Shown: positions 16,699 to 27,930 of the stretch, one piece after another | Layout of the letters: each line of letters starts with the position of its first letter | Position numbering within the stretch: the stretch's first letter is position 1 | DNA from: Nocardioides pinisoli | GTDB lineage: Bacteria; Actinomycetota; Actinomycetes; Propionibacteriales; Nocardioidaceae | Assembly (NCBI RefSeq): GCF_024199985.1 | Contig: NZ_JANARS010000015.1 | Location: 1-53,450, forward strand | Reading direction: 5' to 3' | Length of the DNA stretch: 53,450 bases | Position numbers and translations under genes: made by a program | The notes under the pieces: generated by a model | The model's input: only the letters and a program-made list of their open reading frames with translations | Told to the model about the DNA's origin: nothing | The model's database searches: none

Positions 16699-17550
16699 GT
16701 GCCTGCCGACCGATCCGCGCTGGGAGCGTTCCTGCGCTCGCGCCGCGACGCCCTCACCCCGGCGCAGGCGGGGATCACGCCGTTCCCCGGGCCGCGTCGG
16801 GTGCCCGGGCTCCGCAAGGAGGAGCTGGCCGTGCTGGCGGGCCTGAGCCCGGACCACTACAGCCGCCTCGAGCAGGGCCGGCAGCACACGGTGACCGACG
16901 ACGTCGTCGAGGCGCTCGGTCGGGCCCTGCGCCTCGACGACGTGGAGCGCGCCCACCTCCGCGACCTCGCCGCCCCGCCGCGGCGGGCCGGCGCAACCTG
17001 GGAGGTCACGCAGCGCGCCGACCCCGGCCTCCTGCGCGTGATGTCCACCCTCGACCACGTCCCGGTCCTGCTGCTGGGCCGGCGCTCGGAGGTGCTGGGC
17101 TGCAACGCGCTGCTGCGGGCCGTGCTGGGGGCGGAGGTCGACACGGGATCGGTCCTCGTGCGCTGGCTCTTCCTCGATCCCCGCGCGCGCCGACGCCTCG
17201 AGAACTGGCCGGACTACGCGGCGGCGGCCGTGGGTGCGCTCCGCTACGAGGTCGGGCGCCACCCGGCCGACCGCAAGCTCCGGGCACTGGTCGACGAGCT
17301 CCGCGCGGGGGACCCGGACGTGTCCCGGTGGTGGGACGACCACGGCGTGACCGACCGGACGTCGGTCGACAAGCGCATCGCCCATCCCGTCGTCGGCCGG
17401 CTCTCCTTCGGCATCGAGGCGCTGGTGTCGCCCCACGACCCCGAGCAGCGGCTCATCGTCTACACCGCCCCTCCGGACTCGCCGACCGCGGCCGCGCTGC
17501 CGGTGCTCGCGTCCTGGGGGCTCGAGGAGCCCGTGAGACCTATCCCATAG
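16699..17550 (+). CDS. XRE-family regulator with MmyB-like ligand domain
   Basis: This 283-aa DNA-binding regulator has an N-terminal helix-turn-helix (about residues 7-65) that includes 'LRKEELAVLAGLSPDHYSRLEQGR', typical of actinobacterial MmyB-type XRE proteins. The C-terminal part (about 100-275) resembles the MmyB-like ligand-binding domain, with 'RWLFLDPRAR' and 'VGRLSFGIEAL' blocks. It is expected to repress or activate the divergent SDR gene in response to a small ligand, which is unknown. The start is GTG 16699, fixed by the leaderless -10. Its stop codon lies inside a 17-bp palindrome upstream of mutA. Confidence 0.85.
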   Translation: MPADRSALGAFLRSRRDALTPAQAGITPFPGPRRVPGLRKEELAVLAGLSPDHYSRLEQGRQHTVTDDVVEALGRALRLDDVERAHLRDLAAPPRRAGATWEVTQRADPGLLRVMSTLDHVPVLLLGRRSEVLGCNALLRAVLGAEVDTGSVLVRWLFLDPRARRRLENWPDYAAAAVGALRYEVGRHPADRKLRALVDELRAGDPDVSRWWDDHGVTDRTSVDKRIAHPVVGRLSFGIEALVSPHDPEQRLIVYTAPPDSPTAAALPVLASWGLEEPVRPIP

Positions 17551-17553
17551 GTC
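17537..17553. promoter_or_regulatory. 17-bp palindrome before mutA
   Basis: GACCTAT-CCC-ATAGGTC is a perfect 7-bp inverted repeat spanning the XRE stop codon, 43 bp before the mutA ATG. It could be an operator near the mutA promoter (-10 TATCCT at 17584-17589, 7 nt from ATG) or a weak terminator; the short 3-nt spacer favours an operator. Confidence 0.4.
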
Positions 17554-17596
17554 CGGCAGGTGTTCGCGACGTGACGCTCGTCCTATCCTGCGCAGC

Positions 17597-19413
17597 ATGA
17601 CCGACGTCGAAGGTGGACTGGACGAGCCCGAGGAGCTGCAGCCCGCGGAGGGGTCGCTCAAGCTCGTCGGTGACCACGACGCGTACGACGTCGCGGCGTG
17701 GGAGGCGGCCACCGCTGCCGTGCTGCGCAAGGCGCGCCGCCTCGGCGAGGACGCGCCCGACTCCGACGTCTGGTCGGCGCTGACCCGGACGACGCTCGAC
17801 GGCGTCGAGGTCGCCCCGATCGGCCAGCCCGCCGACCTCGACGGGCTCAGCACCACGGGTCGTCCGACGCGCGCCGGTGCGTGGGACGTACGGACGCAGG
17901 TGGAGGTCGTCGACGCCAAGGCGGCCAACGAGGCCGCACTGCAGGACCTCGAGAACGGCGCCACCTCGCTGCTGCTGCACCTCGACGAGGACGCGTCGCC
18001 CGACTGGGCCACGCTGCTCGACGGCGTGCTGCTCGACCTCGCGCCCGTCGTGCTGGACCGGCCCTCCACCGAGCAGGTGGAGGCGTTCGCCGACTTCCTC
18101 GAGGGCGTCGAGGGCGCGGTGCACCCGGCGACGAACCTGTCCTTCGACCTCCAGACCCTCGAGATGCTGCCGTCCCGGGTGCGCGACGACGGCGTCACCG
18201 CGCGCGACCTGTTCGCTCTCGTCGCGCGCCGCGGCTTCCAGCTCGGCGTGCGCGCCCTGGTGGTGGACGGGACGGCGCTGCACGACGAGGGCGCCAGCGA
18301 CGCGCAGGAGCTCGGCTGGGCGATCGCGACCGGTGTGGCCTACCTCCGGCTCCTCGCCGAGGAGGGCTTCTCCGTCGAGCACGGCGCCCGGATGGTCGAG
18401 TTCCGCCTCGCCGCCACCGACGAGCAGTTCCCCTCCATCGCCAAGCTGCGCGCGGCCCGCCGGCTGTGGGCCCGCGTCCTCGAGGCCAGCGGTGCGGAGG
18501 ACGGCGCGGGCACCGAGATGGCGCTGCACGCGGTCACCAGCCGGCCGATGACCAGCAGGCAGGATCCGTGGGTCAACATGCTGCGCGGCACGGTCGCGGC
18601 GTTCGCAGCGGGGGTGGGCGGCGCCGACGCGGTGACCGTGGTGCCGTTCGACGAGCCGCTCGGTGCTCCTGACGCGTTCGGTCGCCGCATCGCGCGCAAC
18701 ACCTCCTCCCTGCTCATCGAGGAGTCGCACGTCGCGACGGTCACCGACCCCGCCGGCGGTTCCTACGCCGTCGAGAGGCTCACCGACGACCTGGCCGCCG
18801 CCGGGTGGGCGGAGCTCGGCCGGATCGAGTCCGCCGGAGGCGCGCTGGCCGACGAGGCCCGCCAGGGCGTGAAGGAGCGTGTCCGGGCCGTGCGTGCCGA
18901 GCGCGACGCGCAGGTCGCCGACCGGTCGCGTCCGCTGACCGGGGTCTCGGAGTTCCCGCACCTCGGCGAGGTGCTGCCCGAGCGCGAGCACCTCCCGCAC
19001 CGCCACGTCCGGCGCTACGGCTGGGCCTACGAGGACATGCGCGCCCAGCCCGCCACCCGCCCGGCCTTCCTCGCGACGATGGGCACCGTCGCCGCGCACA
19101 CGGCGCGCGCGACGTTCGCGACCAACCTGTTCGCGGCCGGCGGTGTCGCGGTCGAGGCGGCCGGCGCGACCGCCTCGGTCGAGGACGTGACGGCGGCCTA
19201 CTCGGGCCAGCCGGTGGTCTGCCTCGCCGGCACCGACGCGGCCTACGCCGAGTGGGGCGCCGACCTCGTGGCCGCGCTGCGGGCGGCAGGGGCGTCGTAC
19301 GTCGTCCTGGCCGGCAAACCGGGGGAGAAGACCGTCACCGACGTGGACGACTCGTGCGCCATGGGGGTCGACGCGCTCGGCTTCCTGGCCCGGATCCGAG
19401 AGGAGCTCGCCAA

Positions 19414-19417
<4 letters not shown>
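17597..19417 (+). CDS. mutA: Methylmalonyl-CoA mutase small (beta) subunit
   Basis: This 606-aa non-catalytic partner of the B12-dependent mutase interconverts, with MutB, (R)-methylmalonyl-CoA and succinyl-CoA, linking propionate, odd-chain and branched-chain catabolism to the TCA cycle. The TIM-barrel part shows 'DPWVNMLRGTVAAFAAGVGGAD' and 'NTSSLLIEESHVATVTDPAGGSYAVE', which parallel MutB blocks. The C-terminal flavodoxin-like domain lacks the DxHxxG cobalamin motif, as expected for this subunit. The ATG at 17597 lies 7 nt after TATCCT (near-leaderless). It is first of three genes and overlaps mutB by 4 bp. Confidence 0.93.
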
Positions 19418-21608
<2,191 letters not shown>

Positions 21609-21609
<1 letters not shown>

Positions 21610-22598
21610 TGCCCCGGCCGATCGACGTCGAGGCCCTCGTCACCGACGTGCAGGCCGGGCAGCGGGCGGCGGTCGCGCGCGCCATCACCCTGGTCGAGTC
21701 GTCGCGCCCCGAGCACCGGGTGGCCGCGCGAGAGCTGCTGATGGCGCTGGCGGCGACCGACCGCCCGATGGCGACCCGGGTCGGCATCTCCGGCGTGCCG
21801 GGGGTCGGCAAGTCGACCTTCATCGAGGCGCTGGGCACCCGGCTCACCGGGGCCGGGCACCGCGTCGGCGTGCTCGCCGTGGACCCGTCGTCGGTGCGCA
21901 CCGGCGGCTCGGTCCTCGGCGACAAGACCCGCATGGCGACGCTGTCGGTCGACCCGAACGCCTTCATCCGTCCCTCGCCCTCGGCCGGCACCCTCGGTGG
22001 CGTGGCCCGGGCGACCACCCAGGCGATGCTGGTCCTGGAGGCGGCGGCGTACGACGTGGTCCTGGTCGAGACGGTCGGCGTGGGGCAGTCGGAGGTCACC
22101 GTCGCCGGGATGGTCGACACGTTCCTCTTCCTCACCCTCGCCCGCACCGGCGACCAGCTGCAGGGCATCAAGAAGGGCATCCTCGAGATCGCCGACGTCG
22201 TGGCGGTCAACAAGGCCGACGGCGAGCACGAGGCCGACGCCCGCGTCGCGGCCCGCGAGCTCGCCGGCGCGCTGAGGCTGGTGCGCGGGCACGCCGAGTG
22301 GGCCCCGCCGGTCGTCACCTGCTCGGCGCTGACCGGCGCCGGGGTCGACGACGTGTGGCAGCGGGTCGGTGCGCACCGCGAGCACCTCGGCATCGACGGC
22401 CTGGCCCACAAGCGCGCCGGGCAGCAGCTCGAGTTCACCTGGGCGCTCGTGCGCGACGAGCTCGACCAGCGGCTGCGCTCCTCGCCCGGCGTCGCGGCGG
22501 TGCGCGACGACGTACGCCGGGCCGTGCTGTCCGGCGAGCTGCCGGCTCCACTGGCCGCGGACCGGCTGCTCGCGGCGTACGACGGGCGTGGCACCTAG
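21609..22598 (+). CDS. meaB: Methylmalonyl-CoA mutase G-protein chaperone MeaB
   Basis: This 329-aa G3E-family GTPase (ArgK/MeaB) protects and reloads methylmalonyl-CoA mutase with adenosylcobalamin. The Walker A motif is residues 62-70, 'GVPGVGKST'. 'VLAVDPSSVRTGGSVLGDKTRM' contains the base and switch region specific to MeaB. Walker B is in 'VLVETVGVGQSE', and 'VNKAD' gives guanine specificity. The C-terminal dimerisation arm is present. The ATG at 21609 overlaps the mutB stop by one base, so the chaperone is made along with its client. The length is normal for the family. Confidence 0.94.
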
Positions 22599-22659
22599 GC
22601 GTCTCGGACGGTGCGTAGCAGACACGGGGGAGATGCCGCGCCCGTAGACTGGGCCGGTC

Positions 22660-23847
22660 ATGCCAGATCCTCTTCCTGCCACTCCCGTCATCGCCGAGGT
22701 CGTCGACAAGTACGCCGACGAGCTCGTCGCCCTCCGTCGCGACCTCCACGCCCACCCCGAGCTGAGCTGGGCCGAGGAGCGCACCTCCCAAGCGGTCGTG
22801 ACCGCGCTCGAGGAGGCCGGCTGGGCGGTGACGCGACCCGAGGGTGGGGGAGTGCTGGCCGAGCTCGGCCAGGGCGGACGCCTCGTCGCGCTGCGCGCCG
22901 ACCTCGACGCGCTGCCGGTCGACGACCTCATCTCCGACCCGTGGCGCAGCACCAACCCCGGCGTCGCCCACGCCTGCGGCCACGACGTCCACACGGCCGG
23001 GCTCGTCGGGGCCGGGCTCGCGCTGGCGGAGGTGGCCGCCCGCGGCATGCTGCCCGGGCGCGTGCGCCTGCTCTTCCAGCCCGCCGAGGAGGTCATGCCC
23101 GGCGGCGCGCTGCACCTGATCTCCGCCGGCGCGCTCGAGGGCGTCTCCCACGTCTTCGGCCTGCACTGCGACCCGAGCCTCGACGTCGGCCGCATCGGCC
23201 TGCGCGAGGGCCCGCTCACCGGCGCCGCCGACGCGCTGACCGTTCGGCTCATCGGCAAGGGCGGCCACACCTCACGCCCCCACCTCACCGAGGACCTCAC
23301 CTTCGCCCTGGGCAAGGTGATCACCGAGCTCCCGGCGATCCTCAGCCGACGTCTCGACCCGCGCGCCGGGGTCAGCGTGGTCTGGGGCATGGTGCGCGCG
23401 GGCTCGGCCCACAACGTGATCCCGCACGGCGGCGTCGTGGCCGGCACGGTCCGGATGCTCGACGCGGTCGCGTGGGCCGACGCCGAGCACCTGATTCGCC
23501 AGCTGATCAGCGCCATCGTGGCGCCCTACAGCGTGACCGCCGAGGTGACCTACCAGCGCGGCGTGCCCCCGGTGGTCAACCACGAGGAGTCCACCCGACT
23601 GCTCGGCATCGGGGTCGAGAACGTCCTGGGTCCGCACGGCCACGTCTCCACCGCCCAGAGCCTGGGCGGCGAGGACTTCGGGTGGTACCTCGACTCCGTC
23701 TCCGGCGCCATGGCCCGCCTCGGCACGCGCACCCCCGGCGGACCGACGTACGACCTCCACCAGGGCAACCTCCGCGTCGACGAGGGTGCCACGACCATCG
23801 CGGCGCGCGTGCTCGCCGAGGCAGCGGTGACGGCGCTCAACGACTGA
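22660..23847 (+). CDS. M20 family amidohydrolase (AmiA/AmiB-like)
   Basis: This 395-aa cytoplasmic metallo-hydrolase of the M20D group cleaves N-acyl amino acids or similar amides. 'LRRDLHAHPELSWAEERTS' is the family start. Metal ligands are expected in 'HACGHDVHTA' and 'FQPAEEVMPGGA', with later ligands in 'GLHCDP' and 'LHQGNLRVDE'. The dimerisation lid holds 'GKGGHTSRPHL'. In mycobacteria, amiA1/amiB1 lie near the deo/sdh genes, and this window has a looser version of that neighbourhood. TAGACT lies 9 nt before the ATG, so the leader is very short. It is convergent with the histidine kinase, with a 4-bp gap. The substrate is unknown. Confidence 0.86.
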   Translation: MPDPLPATPVIAEVVDKYADELVALRRDLHAHPELSWAEERTSQAVVTALEEAGWAVTRPEGGGVLAELGQGGRLVALRADLDALPVDDLISDPWRSTNPGVAHACGHDVHTAGLVGAGLALAEVAARGMLPGRVRLLFQPAEEVMPGGALHLISAGALEGVSHVFGLHCDPSLDVGRIGLREGPLTGAADALTVRLIGKGGHTSRPHLTEDLTFALGKVITELPAILSRRLDPRAGVSVVWGMVRAGSAHNVIPHGGVVAGTVRMLDAVAWADAEHLIRQLISAIVAPYSVTAEVTYQRGVPPVVNHEESTRLLGIGVENVLGPHGHVSTAQSLGGEDFGWYLDSVSGAMARLGTRTPGGPTYDLHQGNLRVDEGATTIAARVLAEAAVTALND

Positions 23848-23851
23848 CCGC

Positions 23852-25018
23852 TCAGGCGGTCGGCAGGGGGAACCCGAAGGTGAAGGTGCTGCCCTCGCCG
23901 GGGGTGGACTCGACGTCGAGACGACCGTCCATCAGCGCCGCGAGCTCGCGGGCGATCGCCAGGCCGAGACCGACGCCGAGGCGGTCGCCGTCGGGCTGGT
24001 GGCCGACCTGGACGAACGGCTCGAAGAGCGTGCGCAGGTCGTCGGGTGCGATGCCGATGCCGGTGTCGCTGACGACCACCTCGACCCACGTGCCGGCGTC
24101 CGGGTCGCCCTCGGGAGCCGGCGGGACGCTGATGCGTACGTCCACTGAGCCCTGGTCGGTGAAGGCGATGGCGTTCTGGACGAGGTTGGTCACCACCTGA
24201 CGGATCCGCCGGGCGTCGCCGATGCCGGCCTCCGGCACGTCCGCGTCGACGGCGAAGGTCATCGCGATGCCCTTCGCCTCGGCGAGCGGACGCGACCAGC
24301 AGGAGATCTCGCCGAGGATCTCGCGGAGGTCGACGGCGCCGGGCCGGAGCACGGTCTGGTGGGCCTCCAGGCCGGAGAACTCGAGGATCTCCTGCACCAG
24401 GTCGAGCAGCCGTTCGCCGGAGCGGTGCACGATCCGCGCGAAGTGCGCCGGCTCGGGCGCGAGGTCGGTGTCGAGCAGCAGCTCCGACGCGCCGATGAGG
24501 GCGGCCAGCGGGGTGCGCACCTCGTGGCTGACGGTGGCGAGGAAGAGCGTCTTGGCGGCGTTGGCCTCCTCGAGCTCGCGGAGGACGCGGTTGGCCTCGG
24601 TGACGTCCTCGGAGACGCCGTGCACGCCGACGACCTCGCCGCCCACGATCACCGGGATCGCGGTGCAGCGGATGTCGGTCAGCTCACCGTCGGTGCTGAT
24701 CACGCGGGCGTCCACGACCTGCGGCTCACCCGCCATCGCGCCCTCGAAGCCGGCCTGGATGCGGTGCAGGTCCTCGGGGTGGATGACCTGGGCGAAGTGG
24801 GCCTTCCGCAGCTCCTGGAGGGTCAGGCCGGTCATCTCGAGCGTGTGGTCGTTGGCGTCGGTGAAGTAGCCCTGCTCGTCGACGGAGTAGGTCGCGTGCG
24901 GGTGGTGGGTGAACATCGACGCGTAGCGCTCGTTGCTCTGGGACATCGCCTGCGCGCCGAGGGTCGCGTCGGTCGCCGAGGAGCGGTCGCAGTCGTGGTC
25001 GTGCTCACCGAGAGCCAT
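23852..25018 (-). CDS. Soluble PAS-domain sensor histidine kinase
   Basis: This 388-aa kinase has no membrane segment. Residues about 28-140 form one PAS domain ('YSVDEQGYFTDANDHTLEMTG', shown here as two adjoining parts of that domain, then 'VIHPEDLHRIQAGFEG' and the PAC part 'GVHGVSEDVTE'). A short coiled coil leads to the HisKA domain with phospho-acceptor His165 in 'FLATVSHEVRTPL'. The HATPase domain has the N box 'NLVQNAIAF', G1 'DTGIGIAPDD' and G2 'GVGLGLAI'. The start is ATG 25018, with GGAGG 5-6 nt upstream. No response regulator is adjacent, so it is an orphan. The signal sensed is unknown; a cytosolic redox, light or small-molecule cue is possible. Confidence 0.86.
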   Translation of the reverse strand: MALGEHDHDCDRSSATDATLGAQAMSQSNERYASMFTHHPHATYSVDEQGYFTDANDHTLEMTGLTLQELRKAHFAQVIHPEDLHRIQAGFEGAMAGEPQVVDARVISTDGELTDIRCTAIPVIVGGEVVGVHGVSEDVTEANRVLRELEEANAAKTLFLATVSHEVRTPLAALIGASELLLDTDLAPEPAHFARIVHRSGERLLDLVQEILEFSGLEAHQTVLRPGAVDLREILGEISCWSRPLAEAKGIAMTFAVDADVPEAGIGDARRIRQVVTNLVQNAIAFTDQGSVDVRISVPPAPEGDPDAGTWVEVVVSDTGIGIAPDDLRTLFEPFVQVGHQPDGDRLGVGLGLAIARELAALMDGRLDVESTPGEGSTFTFGFPLPTA

Positions 25019-25303
25019 CAGGACCTCCGAGAATCGTGTTGGCGTGCGCTGCACCGTACCCCGCGCCATGCGCCGCGGATGCATCCTCCCGGTGCGTCGA
25101 CGTGTTCGAAAAGAATCGTCGGGCCAGTGGATCAACGCGTGGATCGAGGCCGGCCACTGTCGGAGGGTCCTGACGCAATGTGATCATGACGACGCAGCTG
25201 GTGGGCCGGATCTCCCGGCCCGGGCCACCGGTCACGGAGGCGACGACCACGCCGACCGGGCACGTGCACGAGTCGGCGCGGGGGCCGTGGGCGGGTGGGT
25301 GCC
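25019..25303. other. 285-bp gap between kinase and DUF309 genes
   Basis: No gene with convincing support is seen. An ATG at 25186 opens a 43-codon frame on the plus strand that runs into the DUF309 3' end, but it has no ribosome binding site or recognised domain. The first 120 bp contain the kinase leader (GGAGG site) and somewhat AT-richer DNA around 25100-25190 that may hold its promoter. Confidence 0.3.
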
Positions 25304-25732
25304 TCAGCCGCCGTTGACCTGGCCCCTGACGCAGGCGACGAGCCCCGGGAGGTCGAGGGTGTAGGTAGGACCACCGGTCTGCCCGTATGCCTCCAGGCGA
25401 CCCGCTGCGCGTTCGACGAGTGTGGACGCACCGACGGCGTTGCCGCGCGCGTGATGGGTCAGGCCCACGCACAGCTGCGCCAGGCCTTGCCACAAGGCGC
25501 GTTCCTCGTCGGGGCACGACTTCCACCGGACCTCGAGAGCCTCATGAGCCGCGAAGGGACGTCCGTCGTCCAACAGGCTGCGGGCGTAGGCCAGGGTCTC
25601 TTCGGGAGGCAGTGGTTCCTCCGAGATGGGCTCGACCCCGACTGCGCCATAGGGCAGGGGCCGTCCCAGTGCGTCGCGTGGTCGGGCCTGTTGCGCACGT
25701 CCCTCTGCGTTGCGATCGCGATCGGCGACCAT
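25304..25732 (-). CDS. DUF309 family protein
   Basis: This 142-aa soluble helical protein shows the DUF309 signature 'AHEALEVRWKSCPDEER' followed by 'LWQGLAQLCVGLTHHARGN', with the conserved H-E-x-x-E-x-x-W pattern that resembles a metal site. The first 45 residues are a Pro/Arg-rich extension. The ATG at 25732 has AGGAGG 8 nt upstream. The biochemical function of the family is unknown. It is divergent from a small membrane-protein gene across a 158-bp gap that holds both promoters. Confidence 0.78.
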   Translation of the reverse strand: MVADRDRNAEGRAQQARPRDALGRPLPYGAVGVEPISEEPLPPEETLAYARSLLDDGRPFAAHEALEVRWKSCPDEERALWQGLAQLCVGLTHHARGNAVGASTLVERAAGRLEAYGQTGGPTYTLDLPGLVACVRGQVNGG

Positions 25733-25890
25733 GTCACGAACCTCCTGGGGCTACACGAAGCGCGACTGAAGGGCCACTGCCACGTCGCTTGACGGATGAC
25801 GGCATCACCAATCGGCGCCGCGTCGCACTGGAAGCGACGGTAGCGCCTTCGACATCGTCCCTTGTCGTGCCTCGGTGCCATAGTCGACGC

Positions 25891-26298
25891 ATGAACAGGT
25901 CCCGCGCGCTCGCGCTGGTGCTGCGTCTCACCGGCGCCGCGTTCATCGTGGTGTTCGCGCTGCTGTTCCTGGCATCGGTCACCCGGACCGACACCCCGGA
26001 GCTCCTCTACCGCCTCTTCGCCTGGGGCGACGTCGGAGACGCCGAGGAACAGATGCTGGCGGCGGTCTACATCGTGTGGGGTGCCTGCCTCTGGATCGCG
26101 GCACGCGCCCCTCTGCAGCACCGGCTCTTCATCGACTTCACCATCATCGCGAACCTCGCCCACGCCGCGGTGATGGCGGTGCAGTCGTTCACGTACGAGG
26201 GCGAGCACGCACACCTGTGGGGCGACGTGGTGATCCTCGTCGCCGTCATGGGCGTCCTCGCTGCGCTCTGGCTGCCGGTCCGTAGACAGTCGGCGTAG
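25891..26298 (+). CDS. Small four-helix membrane protein (DUF6632-like)
   Basis: This 135-aa integral membrane protein has four hydrophobic segments: 'LRLTGAAFIVVFALLFLASV', 'MLAAVYIVWGACLWIAARA', 'LFIDFTIIANLAHAAVMAVQ' and 'VVILVAVMGVLAALWLPV'. 'VYIVWGACLWIAARAPLQHR' followed by 'DFTIIANLAHAAVMAVQSF' resembles the small-protein family DUF6632 as I recall it, not a secure assignment. The ATG at 25891 is chosen because the preceding open frame is antisense of the DUF309 gene, and CATAGT lies exactly 6 nt upstream, a weak leaderless promoter. No function is known. Confidence 0.7.
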   Translation: MNRSRALALVLRLTGAAFIVVFALLFLASVTRTDTPELLYRLFAWGDVGDAEEQMLAAVYIVWGACLWIAARAPLQHRLFIDFTIIANLAHAAVMAVQSFTYEGEHAHLWGDVVILVAVMGVLAALWLPVRRQSA

Positions 26299-26353
26299 TC
26301 GTCCTCACCTGCCGCGCGGTGGGGGCAGTTCCGCGTGGGGTCAGGGTGCCGGC

Positions 26354-27187
26354 CTAGGACCCGGCGATCGCCCGCACCCTGGTGAGGAGCCGGGACCGCT
26401 CCTCGGGGGTGAGTGGGACGTCCAGAGCCGTCAGCCACTCCTCGACCTCGCCCTCGAGGAGCCCGCGGTGCTCGGTCGGCTCGCCGGGACGGCGGACGGT
26501 GAGCGACTCGTGGGTCACGGTCACGTGCCGACCGGGAAGGTGCTTGGTGAGGATCAGGCCCGTCGTGAAGTGCGAACCGGGGAAGGTGCTCGTGTAGTGG
26601 TGCCCGATCACCACGTCGACCGGCTTCACCTCGAGCTCGTCGGTGGTGTGCGCGAGCTCCCACCCTTCCTCGCGGCGCCTGGACAGGGCCCAGTCACCCC
26701 CGTCCGTGCGATGCAACCGGTAGCCCCAGCCCGGTGGGTAGTCGTCCTCCGCGCCGTCGACCATCGGGATGGGGCGCAGCAGGCTCATCCCGAAGCCGGG
26801 GTCGCACAGCATCCGCCGACCCTCGACGACCACCTCCACGACCATGTGGGTCCGCCCCTGCTGGGTGCCGGCGTCCGGGTCGCCGACCCGGCCCAGGTGA
26901 CGCCGTACCTCGTATCCCAGCCGCTGCAGGGCGGCGGCGAAGATCGTGGAGTGCTCGAAGCAGTAGCCGCCCCGGCCACGGTCGACGAACTTCCGCTGGA
27001 CCACGTCGAGGGAGATGCCCGGCGCCTGCCCGAGGAGCACGTCGATGTTGTCGAACGTGTACGTCCGCACGTGCGCCTCGTGCAGCTCGGCGAGCGCCTC
27101 GTGACCCGGCTCGCGCGCCCCGACACCGAGTCGCGCCAGGTAGCCGTCGAGGTCGAGCTGGTCGGTCTTCCACGGGTCGGACGACAT
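26354..27187 (-). CDS. nat: Arylamine N-acetyltransferase
   Basis: This 277-aa cytosolic enzyme transfers acetyl or other acyl groups from CoA thioesters to arylamines, hydrazines or a natural amine through a Cys intermediate. The triad is visible: Cys76 in 'RGRGGYCFEHS', His114 in 'GRTHMVVEV' and Asp129 in 'LCDPGFG'. The three-domain length is normal. The start is ATG 27187, because the frame further upstream is antisense of the thiamine gene remnant. In mycobacteria NAT is tied to lipid and steroid metabolism, but no such genes are adjacent here. It stands alone and is divergent from the thiE/thiD remnant. Confidence 0.9.
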   Translation of the reverse strand: MSSDPWKTDQLDLDGYLARLGVGAREPGHEALAELHEAHVRTYTFDNIDVLLGQAPGISLDVVQRKFVDRGRGGYCFEHSTIFAAALQRLGYEVRRHLGRVGDPDAGTQQGRTHMVVEVVVEGRRMLCDPGFGMSLLRPIPMVDGAEDDYPPGWGYRLHRTDGGDWALSRRREEGWELAHTTDELEVKPVDVVIGHHYTSTFPGSHFTTGLILTKHLPGRHVTVTHESLTVRRPGEPTEHRGLLEGEVEEWLTALDVPLTPEERSRLLTRVRAIAGS

Positions 27188-27284
27188 GGACGTAGTCAAC
27201 CGCACGATCCGCCGACACCAGCCGGCGTGCCGGGGCCGACGGCGGTCCATGGCCGAGCCCTCCGAGCCTCGGAAGTGAGTTCCG

Positions 27285-27915
27285 ATGTCCCTGCCACGCA
27301 TCTTCTGCCTGGTCTCCGCGGCCGACGACCTGTCGCTCCTGTCCGACCTCGCCGAGGCCGGGATCGACGGCTTCCAGGTCCGCGACAAGGCCGCCACCAC
27401 CCGCGAGCTCGTCGAGCCGATCCACGTGGTGCCGTCACCGCGGTGACGGCCCAGGACACGACTTGCGTCCACGCCGTCCACCCCGTGCCTGTCGAGATCG
27501 TCGCGCAACAGGTGGACGCGGTGCTCGCGGACCTGCCCGTCGCCGTCGTGAAGACCGGCATGCTCGGCTCGCCCGACGTCGTACGCCTGGTGGCCGGCAG
27601 GCTCGGCCAGCTGCCGCTCGTCGTCGACCCGGTCCTCGTCGCCACCAGCGGCGCTGTGCTGGGCGACGACGCCGTCGTGGCGGCCTACTGCGACCACCTG
27701 CTCCCCACCGCCACGGTCGCCACCCCCAACCTCGACGAGGCCCGCGCCCTCACGTACGCCAGCGCGCTGGCCGCCCGGCTCGCCCACGGGGACGTGCTCG
27801 CCCACGCCGCCAACAGCGCTGCGGCGTACGTCGCCGACCGGCTCGACGACAGCAGCGGCTGGGGACTCGGCCGTGGCCGCGGCCCCGTCTCCCACCTCGC
27901 ACCCTCGCGTCCGGC
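27285..27915 (+). pseudogene. Decayed thiE-thiD remnant
   Basis: Two frames carry thiamine-gene fragments. From ATG 27285, 53 codons give 'MSLPRIFCLVSAADDLSLL' then 'GIDGFQVRDKAATTRELVE', like the first strands of thiamine-phosphate synthase ThiE, before a stop at 27446. From about 27428, in another frame and with no start codon, a ThiD fragment reads 'GAVTAVTAQDT', 'VKTGMLG', 'LVVDPVLVATSGA' and 'ATPNLDEARAL'. It then jumps directly to the ThiD C-terminus 'SALAARLAHGDVLAHAA' and 'GRGRGPVSHLA'. The ThiE C-terminus, the ThiD N-terminus and about 80-100 central ThiD residues are missing. At least two deletions of an ancestral thiE-thiD arrangement explain this. No TPP riboswitch was recognised upstream. 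Confidence 0.75.
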
Positions 27916-27918
27916 CAC

Positions 27919-27924
27919 TAGGGT
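27919..27924 (+). promoter_or_regulatory. -10 element, leaderless promoter
   Basis: TAGGGT ends 6 nt before ATG 27931, at the end of the thiD remnant. Confidence 0.55.
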
Positions 27925-27930
27925 CGGCCC

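Noticed and set aside
17570..17585. CRP-like site CGTGACGCTCGTCCTA before mutA
   Set aside because: Only one half-site (GTGA) is good; the other half lacks the TCAC core. Too weak to annotate.
25186..25317. 43-codon plus-strand ORF starting MTTQLVGRISRP
   Set aside because: No ribosome binding site or leaderless -10, no recognisable domain, and its end overlaps the DUF309 gene. Kept only as a possibility.
27188..27284. TPP riboswitch upstream of the thiE remnant
   Set aside because: I could not find the conserved CUGAGA and ACCUG-type blocks of the TPP aptamer in this 97-bp stretch.
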